Shown: in pieces, positions 48,101-58,000 of the stretch | Layout of the letters: every line of letters begins with the position of its first letter | How positions within the stretch are numbered: position 1 is the stretch's first letter | Source of the DNA: Phylloscopus collybita | Taxonomy: Eukaryota; Chordata; Aves; Passeriformes; Phylloscopidae | Direction: 5' to 3' | Length of the DNA: 64,000 nt | NCBI GenBank assembly: GCA_027886175.1 | Contig: JAJNNQ010000006.1 | Location: forward strand, 60,362,001-60,426,000 | Translations under genes and position numbers: made by a program | The notes under the pieces: generated by a model | Told to the model about the DNA's origin: nothing | The model's database searches: none | Seen by the model: the letters and a program-made list of their open reading frames with translations, nothing else

Positions 48101-51100
48101 AACCCTGACAGGGTCAGAGCACAGCTGCCAGCCTGTTGTTGGTCAGGGTGCTGGGAGCAGCCCAGCCCAGCCCTCCTGCAGTGCCAGCTGTGGCTCTGGT
48201 GCAGCAGAGATGATCCTGGAGCAGGGTGCAGCTCCCTCTGAAGCTCCAGGGGTGCTGAGCTGGCTCTGGCTCCCTCTGGGAATGCAGAGCACACAGGCTG
48301 CCCTGGGGCTCTGGATCCCAGCTTGGATCCAGCTGGGAATGCTGGGCTCCTCCCCTGGCTGGAGCCTCTCCCCATGGGCTGCTGGAATTGGATCAGCCCT
48401 GCAGTGAGCCTGGATGGCCCCTGGACAGCAGATAGCCCTGGGGGGAGGGTGGGTCCTGGCAGGGATAAAGAACACTGCCCAGCTGGTTTAACAGCTGCCC
48501 ATGGACAGAAGACACCCACTCCATCCCCCCAGAGAAAAACACCTCCCCAGCCAGTTTCAACAGATGATAATAAAATGCACACTTTTGGTTACATTTAGAT
48601 TGGCAACTCAAGACACTGGCAAGGGCAAGGAACAGGCTGCAGGAATTCCCTCCATCCCTTCACAGGGGATGGGCAGTTTGCAGATACAGGTAGATACTGT
48701 TTATTTACCTGATACAGGTAGATACAGTTGGTTATTCCCCTGGTTTCATGAAAAGTTCTATCATTCGTTGCAATCTCTGCTGTTTTATCTTCCATGGATA
48801 ACACAGAAGAGTCAGTGACAATTCTGCATTGTGGCTGTTATTGGTTGTGAGCTTTTTTAGGGTTTTTCTGTCTTTTATCTCAAGGTCGTAAGTACCTGAT
48901 GGTTTAGAAAGGTGTCATCTCAACTTCCTAAGATGATTAGTGGCTGATATATTGATTACATGATGTGAATTTGTTAATTTTTTATATTTATAGTTGACTT
49001 CTTACATGCTTTAACATCTCTTTTCTAATTATCTAAAAGACAACTTGTCAAGATCCTTCCTTTTATTTTCTAGCTGCTTAAGCATCTCTTAACTGCAATT
49101 GTTAAGAGCCTTGTTTTAAAAATGTGTTAAATGACATCACTCCAGCTTAGAGCCTGAGCCCCTTTGATTTTTAAATTAAACAGTACTTAAAGTTGATAAA
49201 TTTTGGCAAAAGGAAATTTTACACCACATCAACTTCATAAAACTTATGTATAACAGAATTTTAAACTAACAGAACATAAATCCAATGTCACTTAAAGTTT
49301 ACAGAACTTAGAAGTAACATCACCTAAATTTAACAGCACTCAACAAAACTTAAATTTGATGCAAACTTAACAGGGCCTAAACTTAACAGAACTTAAAACA
49401 ACAGGATTTTTTTAAACTGAGCAATACTTAAACTGAAACAGGGAACAGCATTAAAGAAAGGCCAGAGCGTTGAGGCCTTGCAGGGTTTGCACTTTGGAGA
49501 AACAGCCCCAATGTTAATTTAAATTATCTCCATGATCCTTAACTCTTGGGCAGTCTTGCAGGGCATTTTTTCCCCTTGATCCTGGTGTCTCTCCATTGTA
49601 AATTTTGGCTGCTGCTTTCTGTCATCTCCCCCCATTCCCCTCCTTGTGGGTTTGTTCTTTTCCTCTGTCAGAGGTGGGATTAAATGCTCAGGAGATGCAG
49701 TTTGAACTCAGATGTTTATTAATTCTTATCTATGGTACAGTCTCACAAGTTGTGAGTCCCAGCTAACAAGGTGAAGAATGGCTCTGTCTGTTACTCTTTC
49801 CAAGATCTTTTAAGCATAAACTGTCCAATTATGAGATGACACCTAAATTATTTTTACTTTTAACCCAAAAACAGCCACCCCTTGCCCACAATGCAGATTT
49901 TTTCACCCAAATACAAAACACCACCCAGACCCATGGAGAAGGTGAAAGAAGAACTCAGCCTACACTGTAAATCCTCCACCTGGCTTTATGTACATTACTG
50001 TATTCTAAACCTTTAAACTCTTAAGTTTTGCACCCCAGGAAGCCACCTCAGTGGCCCAACTGAGTTTTTAGTTCCCCTCCATCCCTCCCAGTTCCATCCA
50101 TTCAGGGAAGTGCAGGATGCTTTTGGAGAGCCCTGGCTCAGGATGGCTTTTGAGGACAAACCCTGATGGTTTTGTGCCCAGGTTTTCTTCTCCAGAATAA
50201 TTCACGGGCTCCAGGTGGGAGAGGCTGATGTTTTTCCCTGGAGAAGAACATTCCCTTCCAGCCCAGCAAAGGGGCTGCATTGATCCATTTTTCTCTGAAT
50301 TTATCAATCCACAACACAGGAATGCAAAGCAGCAGGCAGGTCCCTCTCCTTAATTCCATAGAAATGCCCTCTCCCCCTTCCATTGAAATTATTTTTACTT
50401 TTAACCCAATAACCAACCACCCACAATGTGGAATTTTCTCTCCAATTACAAAACACCACCCAAACCCATGAAGAGGAAGGTAAAAAAGGACTCAGCCTCT
50501 GCCCTAAAACCTCCATCTTGCTTTATATATATATTACTGTATTTTAAAACCCTAAATTTTAAGTTTTGCACCCTGTGCTATCACACACTTCCATTCAAAC
50601 CACACATCCATAATTTTAGTTCTGTCACTGAATTTTGGGAGCCTCCTCCAGGGCCTCAGGTGGGATGCAGGGTTTGCTTGGGGCTCAGTGCCTGGCAGCA
50701 CAGAAAGTCTAAAACTCTCAGTGCCCAGGGCTCCACCAGCTCCTCTCCCTCCCTCCCTCCCTGCCCAGGCTGTGCTGAGGGCTACGCCAGGGACGCCACG
50801 GAGATCCAGAACATCCAGATCGCCGAGGGCGACGTCTGCAGGGGCCTCCCCATCCCCATCCACATGGTGTTCCCCAGGCTCTTCACCTGCCCCACCCTGG
50901 AAACCACCAACTTCAAAGTGGGTGAGTGGCAGAGGCATTCTCCTGGCAGAGGGGTGGGGCCACATTCATTCCCTTGGGGTGGGGAGGTGAGGGGATCAAT
51001 CCCAAGAGCCCTGGGATGTCCCTCTGCCTCCCTGAACCCGAACCCTGCTCATTTCAGACTGAGCCAACACAGCCCAAATGCTTCCAGCACAAACAGCTGT

Positions 51101-52816
51101 GCAGCCACTAAGCCACTCCTGATAAAATTCCCTGAGGAGGGGACAGGAGGAGCAGTGGGATGCAGGTCAGGTGATTAAACACTTGAGGAATAGTCCAAGA
51201 ATAAAATTCCTTCTTTTCCTCACCGCTGAGAACCCCTCTTTCCATTTCTTCTCCTTTTTGTTTCCCACTCTCCTGCTGAAAGCCCTGGAAGCAGCAAGGT
51301 GTGTCAGGGTGTGACTTCTCTTATCTCCACCACGTGCTCCTCCCAGCTGATTCAAAATCCAGTATTTTTATTAAGAAAATTTTCCTGGATTTTCCTCAGC
51401 TGTTCAAATAAGTACTGCAAGAACCCCCTTGGCTGCTTTGTATTTCTTCCCTTCATCCTGCTGGAATCTGTTGGCACAGAATCTGTGTGCAGTGATTTTC
51501 CCCAAAATAATAATTTTTTTTTTTCCTTTTTTAGCTCTTCACTAACAATTTGCAACGAGAATTTGAATTTATTTTGATTTCTTCTTCCCTTCATTTATTA
51601 ACTCTGCCTGGCTTTTTGTTCTGTCTCCATGATTAATGATCTGATACTGATTTTGGCTTTGGAGGACACAATGTGGTATCTCTGAGTAGATTTTCCTCTG
51701 GAATTTCTCTTCCCCAGTTTGCAGGCCTGTTGTGTTCCAGTGTTTCCTCTCCTAAGGCTGTTACCTGCTGGAACCAGGCACTGGGTCTGTCCTGCAATTC
51801 TCCCATTCCATGCTTCAAACACCATCTTGGTGGAGGTGTCTTCCCCAAAACATTTTGTTCTTTCATGTCTGAACCCTCTTTTCCAGAGGATTGTTTGCCA
51901 TCATTTGTCAGTGAGAAAACAACCCAGAGGAATCCCAAAAATTAGAACAAAGCAGGATTTTCTAGGAATGGTCCAAGGGCTGGGTGAGGTTCTGCCTTAA
52001 ATGTTTCAGGAGCTCCTGCCTCATCCTGCTGCTGGGATTCAGCTTTTCTGGGGAATTGAAGTAGGATTGCTGCTAGGATTGAACTTTCCTGTGGAATTGA
52101 AGTAGGATTGCTGTTAGGATTCATTTTCCTTTGGAATTGAAGTAGGATTGCTGTTAGGATTCATTTTCCTTTGGAATTGAAGAGGATTTGGTGCTAGGAT
52201 TCATTTTCCTGTGGAATTGAAGTAGGATTTCTGCTAGGATTCAACTTTCCTGTGGAATTGAAGTAGGATGTCTACTGGGATTCAACTTTCCTGTGGAATT
52301 GAAGTAGGATTGCTGCTAGGATTCATTTTCCTGTGGAATTGAAGTAGGATTGCTGCTAGGATTGAACTTTCCTGGGGAATTGAAGTAGGATTGCTGCTAG
52401 GATTCAACTTTCCTGTGGAATTGAAGTGGGATTGCTGTTAGGATTCATTTTCCTTTGGAATTGAAGAGGATTTGGTGCTAGGATTCATTTTCCTGTGGAA
52501 TTGAAGTAGGATTTCTGCTAGGATTCAACTTTCCTGTGGAATTGAAGTAGGATTGCTGCTAGGATTCAACTTTCCTGTGGAATTGAAGTGGGATTGCTGC
52601 TAGGATTCATTTTGCTTTGGAATTGAAGTAGGATTCCTGCTAGGATTGAACTTTCCTGGGGAATTGAAGTAGGATTGCTGCTTGGATTCAGCTTCCCATG
52701 GAATTGTGTCTCTCTTTTCTCCCCTTCTCCCAGAGTTTGAAGTGAACATCGTGGTGCTTCTGCACGACGACCATCTGATCACAGAGAACTTCCCCCTGAA
52801 GCTCTGCAGGATGTGA
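36063..52816 (+). CDS. VPS26C: VPS26C (DSCR3), complete gene, 8 coding exons
   Basis: The spliced reading frame is 36063-36119, 40150-40293, 41941-42090, 43780-43860, 45716-45790, 46676-46826, 50769-50921, 52734-52816, 894 nt or 297 residues, the length I know for the human protein. It matches the human protein nearly end to end, from MGTALD to NFPLKLCRM. The family is arrestin-like, two beta-sandwich lobes. It is the VPS26-type subunit of Retriever (with VPS35L and VPS29), which works with the CCC complex and SNX17 to recycle integrins and other cargo from endosomes to the plasma membrane. All introns are GT-AG and phases agree. The ATG sits in a strong context (G at -3, G at +4) inside a CpG island. 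No disruption is seen. The identity is certain; the function is carried over from the human family. Confidence 0.97.
36236..36953 (+). mobile_element. CR1 copy split by minisatellite
   Basis: CR1 3' sequence on both sides of the 36441-36665 repeat, ending CCCAGCTATTCTGGGATTCC. Confidence 0.8.
36441..36665. repeat. 10-bp minisatellite (TGTCTGTCCC)n inside CR1
   Basis: Around 22 units of TGTCTGTCCC, interspersed with a TGTGTCCCCC variant, interrupt a plus-strand CR1 copy about 320 bp into VPS26C intron 1. Because the unit is not a multiple of three it gives spurious long ORFs in several frames. Confidence 0.9.
39083..39282. repeat. Pyrimidine minisatellite with two unit lengths
   Basis: Four 16-bp units AATCTTTCTTTCTTGA, then six 20-bp units that carry one extra CTTT, then a final 16-bp unit, exactly 200 bp. 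Strongly asymmetric between strands. Confidence 0.93.
40150..40293 (+). CDS. VPS26C: VPS26C coding exon 2
   Basis: Forty-eight codons, phase 0 at both ends, acceptor ..CGTAG and donor GTAAGA. It encodes EILSGVVVIT through VGVFEAFCNTAK, part of the N-terminal arrestin lobe. Confidence 0.97.
40418..41400 (-). mobile_element. Two CR1 3' fragments in VPS26C intron 2
   Basis: Antisense pieces at 40418-40560 (diverged) and 40970-41400 (typical, with GCCACCCCTGCCATGGCAGG). Confidence 0.85.
41548..41589. repeat. AAT/ATG microsatellite
   Basis: Imperfect run of AATAATGAT-type units in VPS26C intron 2. Confidence 0.9.
41941..42090 (+). CDS. VPS26C: VPS26C coding exon 3
   Basis: Fifty codons, phase 0 at both ends, acceptor ..CCCTTGCAG and donor GTGAGG. 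It starts PIQIINSTIEMVKPGK and ends HGVFVNIQ, strongly conserved with the human protein. Confidence 0.97.
43780..43860 (+). CDS. VPS26C: VPS26C coding exon 4
   Basis: Twenty-seven codons, phase 0, acceptor ..CCCCCAG and donor GTGAGT. It starts YTLRCDMRRSLLAK and ends CEFIVHSL. Confidence 0.96.
44006..44675 (-). mobile_element. Two old CR1 fragments in VPS26C intron 4
   Basis: Antisense pieces at 44006-44110 and 44505-44675, the second with CCACCTCCCTGAGCAACTCA. Both are strongly diverged. Confidence 0.65.
45716..45790 (+). CDS. VPS26C: VPS26C coding exon 5
   Basis: Twenty-five codons, phase 0, acceptor ..CCCTGCAG and donor GTAAAA. It encodes SQKGKLLPSPVDFTITPETL and then QNVKE, around the inter-lobe linker. 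Confidence 0.96.
46180..46325 (+). mobile_element. CR1 fragment in VPS26C intron 5
   Basis: Sense piece: GAAGCTGTGGCTGCCCCTGG through CCTGGGACAGTGGAAGGTGT. Confidence 0.85.
46676..46826 (+). CDS. VPS26C: VPS26C coding exon 6
   Basis: Fifty codons plus one base, donor GTGAGC. It encodes RASLPKFLIRGHLNSTNCVI through LQLVRVETC. The acceptor follows a long T tract. The second half is much richer in G/C third positions and CpG than exons 2-5. Confidence 0.96.
46921..47683 (-). mobile_element. LTR (copy A) in VPS26C intron 6
   Basis: On the minus strand it begins TGTCTTGGTTTGG at 47683 and matches copy B through the ACAGTTCTTTACTAGGAA block to a terminal GGTTCCA near 46921. It carries three 20-bp repeats (about 47250-47315). 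I see no flanking target-site duplication and no internal viral coding sequence, so it is a solo LTR or fragment. Confidence 0.7.
47727..47896 (+). pseudogene. TTC3 exon fragment with downstream intron and CR1
   Basis: Bases 47727-47786 match the last 59 bases of the TTC3 exon at 62477-62626, including its GTAAAG donor, and continue into the same intron and CR1 sequence up to the same LTR junction. In the exon part several bases differ, while the intron part is nearly identical. Inverted relative to TTC3, sense relative to VPS26C. Confidence 0.85.
47897..48593 (+). mobile_element. LTR (copy B) in VPS26C intron 6
   Basis: Begins TGTCCTGGTTTGGG and ends near GGTTACA at 48593, about 697 bp, with a TTTACTAGGAAAAT block. 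No viral genes are attached. The first ~585 bp are nearly identical to copy C in the TTC3 intron. Confidence 0.75.
49180..49445 (+). repeat. Degenerate ACTTAACAGA-type short repeats
   Basis: The words ACTTAAA, CTTAACAG and AACAGAACTTA recur many times over 265 bp of VPS26C intron 6. Likely part of an old retroviral LTR, but I cannot name the family. Confidence 0.6.
49845..50035 (+). repeat. Direct repeat copy 1 (probable LTR piece)
   Basis: About 190 bp from TTATTTTTACTTTTAACCCA to AAGTTTTGCACCC, repeated at 50385-50575 in the same orientation. The upstream 49660-49845 has the look of an LTR R/U5 region, but no viral genes are present. Confidence 0.7.
50385..50575 (+). repeat. Direct repeat copy 2 (probable LTR piece)
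   Basis: Second copy of the 190-bp block at 49845-50035, diverged by substitutions. The 5' part of the element is missing here. Confidence 0.7.
50769..50921 (+). CDS. VPS26C: VPS26C coding exon 7
   Basis: Two bases complete the split Gly codon, then 50 codons plus one base; acceptor ..TGCCCAG and donor GTGAGT. It encodes CAEGYARDATEIQNIQIAEG through CPTLETTNFKV, the best conserved stretch of the C-terminal lobe. G/C-rich at third positions like exon 6. Confidence 0.96.
52029..52700. repeat. 41-bp minisatellite at the end of VPS26C intron 7
   Basis: About 16 units built on GGAATTGAAGTAGGATT and GCTGCTAGGATTCAAC, with variants in which the middle reads ATTTTCCTTTG. The last recognisable unit ends some 30 bp before the exon 8 acceptor. 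Confidence 0.92.
52734..52816 (+). CDS. VPS26C: VPS26C coding exon 8 and stop
   Basis: Two bases complete a Glu codon, followed by 26 codons and TGA at 52814. The acceptor ..CTTCTCCCAG lies directly after a 41-bp minisatellite that fills the end of intron 7. Confidence 0.96.
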
Positions 52817-53390
52817 ACCCCCACAGGAGCAGCAGGGAAGGATTTTCCTGGGAATTCCTCAGAGGGCAAGTGGAACTCTATCCATGCCTGACTTCAGCTG
52901 GAGCCTCCTCACTTCCTTCTTCCTGTGGGCACTTCTGGTGCTTTCACTTCCCTGGTAACCTGGCCAAGACTTTGCCTCTGTTGCATTCCCCAATCCTGCT
53001 GCCTTCAACAAATGTGTTTTCCTCAAATTTTTCCTCCAGGCAAATCCTGAAGGAATCATTCTCTAGCTTTCTACAGCTTGTAGAAGTACACAGCAAGTTC
53101 CTCTTTTGATTTAATTTCGTAATACTCGTTCCAAAGTCTTTTGAAGACCCCTTAAAACTCATCAATCCCTTTATACCCTCACTGAGAGGATGGGAATTGT
53201 GCTAGAATGGGAAATAAGGTCTTTGAAGGCTTAAAAAAATGGTGCTGCAACTCTGGAAGGTGGTGCTGTGGGATCTGTCCCAAGGTGGATGGGAAATGAG
53301 TGATTGCAAATCACACCAAGGAAGTTTTTTGTCAAATTGGGAACAGGAGTTGGTGTTGGAGGAATAAATTAATGTGTTGCTGACTGTAGA
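52817..53390 (+). other. VPS26C: VPS26C 3' untranslated region, likely extent
   Basis: Non-repetitive sequence after the stop codon. An AATAAA at 53363-53368 is the first canonical polyadenylation signal downstream, so the transcript end is inferred at about 53385. A longer alternative form cannot be excluded. Confidence 0.5.
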
Positions 53391-53924
53391 GCTTAAAGGA
53401 AAAGTGATTCAGTAAGAAACAACCTTCCCAACGCAGACAGGTTGTGGATTTTGATGTTGTTTTAATGGAAGAGCCACAACTTGTGGATTTTCCCATTCAT
53501 TTTCCATGTGGGGTGGAGGCAGGCTCAGCCTATATTATGGAAATTTTAAGTGTAGAGATGAGCACCAAAAAAAGGCAGAATTAAGAAAACTAAGGAAAAT
53601 CATTTCCTTTGGTTTATCCAGCAGCATTGCCAAGCACAGGAGAATGTCATTCCAGTTTGGGCCCTGGTGTTTTAGGAAGAAAAAGCTGAAATTTTCATTT
53701 CAGTGTCTGGGAAGGGGGAGGAAAATGTCATTTACTGAAATTTAGCACTTTTCCCTGAGACCAGGGATGGTACCAGGGGGATCTGGGGAAGAGCTGCAGC
53801 CCCCCAAAAATACTGGAAGGTGAAAAAGGATTCCAGTGCTGGAATTTTTAGGTCTTAATTCTACAGCCCAGAGTAGTTACTCACCCCTAACTCAGACTGA
53901 GCAGAAATACTACACAGGAACAAC

Positions 53925-54919
53925 ATGTTTGGCTGCAGCAGTAACTTTATTCTTTATTCAAGTTGCAATTAATACACTGATTAAGGAGAGAGGAGTTTAA
54001 AACTTCAGCTGGAGGAGATACAGCAGTGTGGGGAACAAGTGATCCCTGGAATTAGCCAAGAGCTCCTCATCCATGTGATGCTCCCTGGATTCTCACAACA
54101 GAATATTTTGATATTCTCAGGCTCTGGTTCCTCACTTTTTGGCTGTTTGGGATAAATTGGTCAGTGTTGAAGGTGCTCTGGCCACTTCAGACTCGGAAAA
54201 CAGTGGGACAGCAATTCCCTGAGCTGTTGGAATTCTGCCCCTCCTGCTACTGGTGACCATTCCTGCACAAAATACAGAGGAAGTGTCACTTAAAAATCCT
54301 TTAAAAATAATTTTAAAAAATCCTTTAAAAAAAAGTCCTTCCCATTTCAACAGAGCAGCTCTTCAACAAGGTGGGGGGGAAATTCAAATTTCAACCCTAT
54401 TTTGAGATTAAAGAATTGATCCATATGAATAATTTAAAATTTCAAAATGTGACTAAAAGTCATTATTTAAACAATTTGAATTTTCAGCTGTGGATTTATG
54501 CAGAGAGGAGGGCTGCAAAGACCAGACAGACCAGGCTTGAATCCTGAATTGTTTATGCCAGAGGAAGGGAGTGTCTTGGTTTCCAATTCTTTGTCTCCAT
54601 CTTTTGGGTCACCTGTTTGTTTGATAAATCTGAGGGAAAAGTCCCCTCTTCACAGGAATTATGCACTGGCCTTTCAGATAAAAGAATTTGGTCCTTTCAG
54701 TGTCCCTTAACCAAAAATCCACCAGTTTTGTGAGCTGCCAGCCCTGAATTCCACAGCTTTAGGCAAGAACCAGGAGAAATCCTGAATCTTGGGAGTCAAA
54801 CCCCGATGCTGTCCCCACGGCCAGTAAACCCAGGGTTCTGTCCTGTCCCCCAGCACTGGGCTTGTGTGCTGCAGCCCCTTTTACATCTTTCATTAGAAAA
54901 TGGAGGAGCAAAAGCAGGT
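53925..54919 (-). other. TTC3: TTC3 3' untranslated region, likely extent
   Basis: On the minus strand, two closely spaced AATAAA signals (53953-53958 and 53946-53951) follow the stop codon by about 0.95 kb, placing the end near 53925. The region is unique, with an A/T-rich stretch at 54290-54340. Confidence 0.65.
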
Positions 54920-55027
54920 TCAGCTGTACTTGTTCCATGCAGGAAGCTCAGGGAAATCCTCGGGAAGCAGAGCGTGGACACGGCACATGGGGCAGGTGGA
55001 ATGCTGCTTGAGCCACGTCCGGATGCA
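54920..55027 (-). CDS. TTC3: TTC3 last coding exon: second half of RING-H2
   Basis: Thirty-five codons and stop, phase 0 start after ..CCCCGCAG. It starts CIRTWLKQHSTCPMC, giving the last three RING cysteines, and ends with a short tail that matches the known TTC3 C-terminus (LLPE-F-P pattern). Confidence 0.95.
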   Translation of the reverse strand, partial: CIRTWLKQHSTCPMCRVHALLPEDFPELPAWNKYS

Positions 55028-58000
55028 CTGCGGGGACAGGGAGAGGGTCAGAGGCAGAATTTGGCAAGAGGAGTCCAGCTGGAGGCTGGAAATTGTTGGC
55101 ACTAATGGGGAAGCTCTTCAGCAAGTTCTACACCACTGAAATTTGGGAGTGGAGAACTGTTCTGCTGCTCGAAATGGAATTGATCCTGCGAGAACAAACC
55201 AGCGTTGAAACAAGAAAGGTAAAGGGGGGAAAGTCCCAGAGAGAAAGGTGGAGATATTCCAAAGTAATCCTGGCTTTTTTTTACTTCATGGAATTTCCAC
55301 TCTCAGGAGGCAAATACAGAGTTTTCAGGGATAACCCATTGCCTGAGTGTGCTGCCAGCAATCCCAACCAAATTCATTCTCTGAAGAATCATCTGGAACC
55401 CACTCTGAGGAATCATTTTACTTCAGAATGACCTTTCGGACAGTCAGGCTGGCAGTGGGTGAAGTTTGGGGGGCAAAGGCTGGAAAAGGAACCTGTGCCC
55501 TGTTGTTCAAGCACTGAGGGGTAAGGGGAGGGTCAGGGGGTTGTTTTCAGGTGGAGAGCAGGAACAAGAGCAGAGCTCACCTCTCTGTGGAAGTGATGGC
55601 CACACTCGAGCTCACAGCAGTCTTTAATCATCTCATCGTGGCAGATGGTGCAGGGATCTTCATTGGAGGCCTGGCCAGGAAAGGGATGCTCAGTTACTTA
55701 AAAACCATCAGCAATTAACCAGCACATTCTACTCAATTAACAAGGTCACTAACTTTAACTAAGTCTGTTGAAGCTTTTGTACACAAAATAAACGAGACGA
55801 TTATTTCCTTTTCAGGGATGATTTCGCATCTCCTGCAAAGCACGTGGCCAACAACTCCCCTGAAACAGCAGAGAACTTACACTGTCCTGCTTTTTCCATT
55901 TGGTTTTAGGTGTAGCTCCAGCATTTCCCCAGGGCTGCAGGTTTGGCTGGGAGGGGTTTTTACTGCAGGAGTTTTTCGGGGCTGGTGCTGCCCGGGCCGG
56001 GTTTCCTTCCCCAGGCACCTCCCGGCTCCCTTCCGGGGGAGCAGAGCCCGGGCGGGGCCCAGCTCTGCCCGCTGGGGGTGGTGCCTGCACGGGGATCAGA
56101 AAGGATTTGTGTTCCTTGGGGCTGAGCTGCTCCCTTTCCCAGCTGGGGAAGAGCAGCAGCTGCAGCCCCGGTACCTTGAGCTGCTGGTCCAGGATCAGCT
56201 CGGTGACCTGGCTGAGGAGCTCGTCAGGGCCCAGGCTGGCCCCGGAGCTCCCGTTCCTCCTCTGCACCTCCCTGATGAAGGCCATGAAGTCTGAGCTGGG
56301 GAGACAGGAAAGGCAGGTCAGGGGTGGCCCTGGAGAGCACTGCAGGCTCCCTGATCCATCCCAGCAGATCAAGCACCACCAGCTTTTCCCATGAGCTGGG
56401 CCTGCTCCCAGTGACTCTCAGTAACCAGGAGAAAACCCCTGAGCAATCATGAGAATCGTGGAATGGTTTGGGTTGGGAGAGACCTGAAAGCTCATCTCAT
56501 GTCCCACTGCAGGGACACCTCCCACTGTCCCAGGCTGCTCCCAGCCCCAGGGTCCAACCTGGCCTTGGGCACTGCCAGGGATCCAGGGGCAGCCACAGCT
56601 GCTCTGGGAATTCTATCCCAGCCCCTGCCCACCCTGCCAGGGAACAATTCCTGATTCCCAAGCCCCCAGGCAGCCCTGCCCTCTGGCAGTCTGAACCCAT
56701 TCCCTGTGCCCTGTCCCTCCAGCCCCTGTCAGCAGAACAAAATCACTTCATCCCTGGCTGGTCAGACCTTGTTTCCCAGCACTCCTTCAAGCCAGTACCT
56801 GCTATAGTTTGGGAATACACTCTGGAGCTGGGCTAAAATATTTCCAATTCTTTTTGGAAGCTTTATGTTGTCTGGAGTTCCAGAAGGCCTCGGTTGCAGA
56901 GCTGAGGGATCTTGGTGGCTCTGGTTGGGCTGGACAGGCTGGGAGTTACTTCCAGAAATCCCTGACGGGCGGGATGGTGAGAGCTGCTTGGAATGTGATC
57001 CCTCTGGAGCTTTGGGAAGTGTTCTCCCAGCTGCAGGAGAAGCCTCAGAGGTGGCAGCTGCTGGCTTAGCTGCAGTCTGTGCTTGGAGTGGAGGCTGGGC
57101 TGGAGCTTTCCCATCAGGAGTGGAAAATGCAGGAAGGGCACTGGGACGTGCAGGTGCCAAGGAACAGGTGACAATGGCAGGGTCACACATGAGGGGTCTG
57201 CCTGATGTTGTCTGGGAAACAAAGCACATTTCACAGGGAAACAGGGATTAAAACCAATCCAGTTCAACCCTGGAGCATTCTCAGTGGGAATTGTGACAGG
57301 TTTTGGTTGTGCCCAGGAGCTCAAAGGTGACATCAGTTGATCTCAGAAACTCCCTTCCATCAGGGCAGTTGTTTCACCTCATGGTTATTTCTCTTCCAAA
57401 AGGTCCCTCTGGTGTTACTGCAGGAAAAGCAGATTCCAAAGGCAGAGCAAGAGGCACAAAAGTTGCTCTTTCCCACTAAACTGGTGGTGATTAAGTTGTC
57501 TCCTCCATATTCTGTGGCAATAATAAAAAATAGAAAGGACAGACCTAAAAAGAAGTGGGGAATTATGGAGGAGAGCAGGAGTGGAACTTGCAGAAGCCCA
57601 GAAAAAGTGTAATATAAATAATAAATAAAGAAAAAATGTTAAAATAATAAATAATAATAAATTAGACCAGAGCCTTGAATCTAAATTACACCCAGAACAA
57701 AAAAACCACCCAAACCCAAACAAACAAACAAACAAAACCCACAAACAACCAAGATTTTCAACAGAGAAAAAAAAATTAAAAAGGAACAATCAGAGCGATC
57801 AGAAGAAACTGCTTTGATTTGAGTGGATTTAAACTCAAAACTTCAAACTTGAGTTGGTGGAGCTGTTGGGCCATGAGAAAATGCCTGTGACCAGAGTTCC
57901 TGGGGCTGTTCCCATTCCCATCAAAGGCTCTGGCTCCACCTCCTTCCTGTCACACTGGGCTGGGAGCTGAGCTTGGTGTTTGCAATCAGTGCCACAGGGT

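Noticed and set aside
46921..48593. Complete endogenous provirus bounded by LTRs A and B
   Set aside because: The LTRs are in opposite orientation and only 213 bp apart, with no gag, pol or env sequence between them.
52029..52700. CRISPR-like regular repeat
   Set aside because: Units are contiguous with no unique spacers, in a vertebrate intron; it is a minisatellite.
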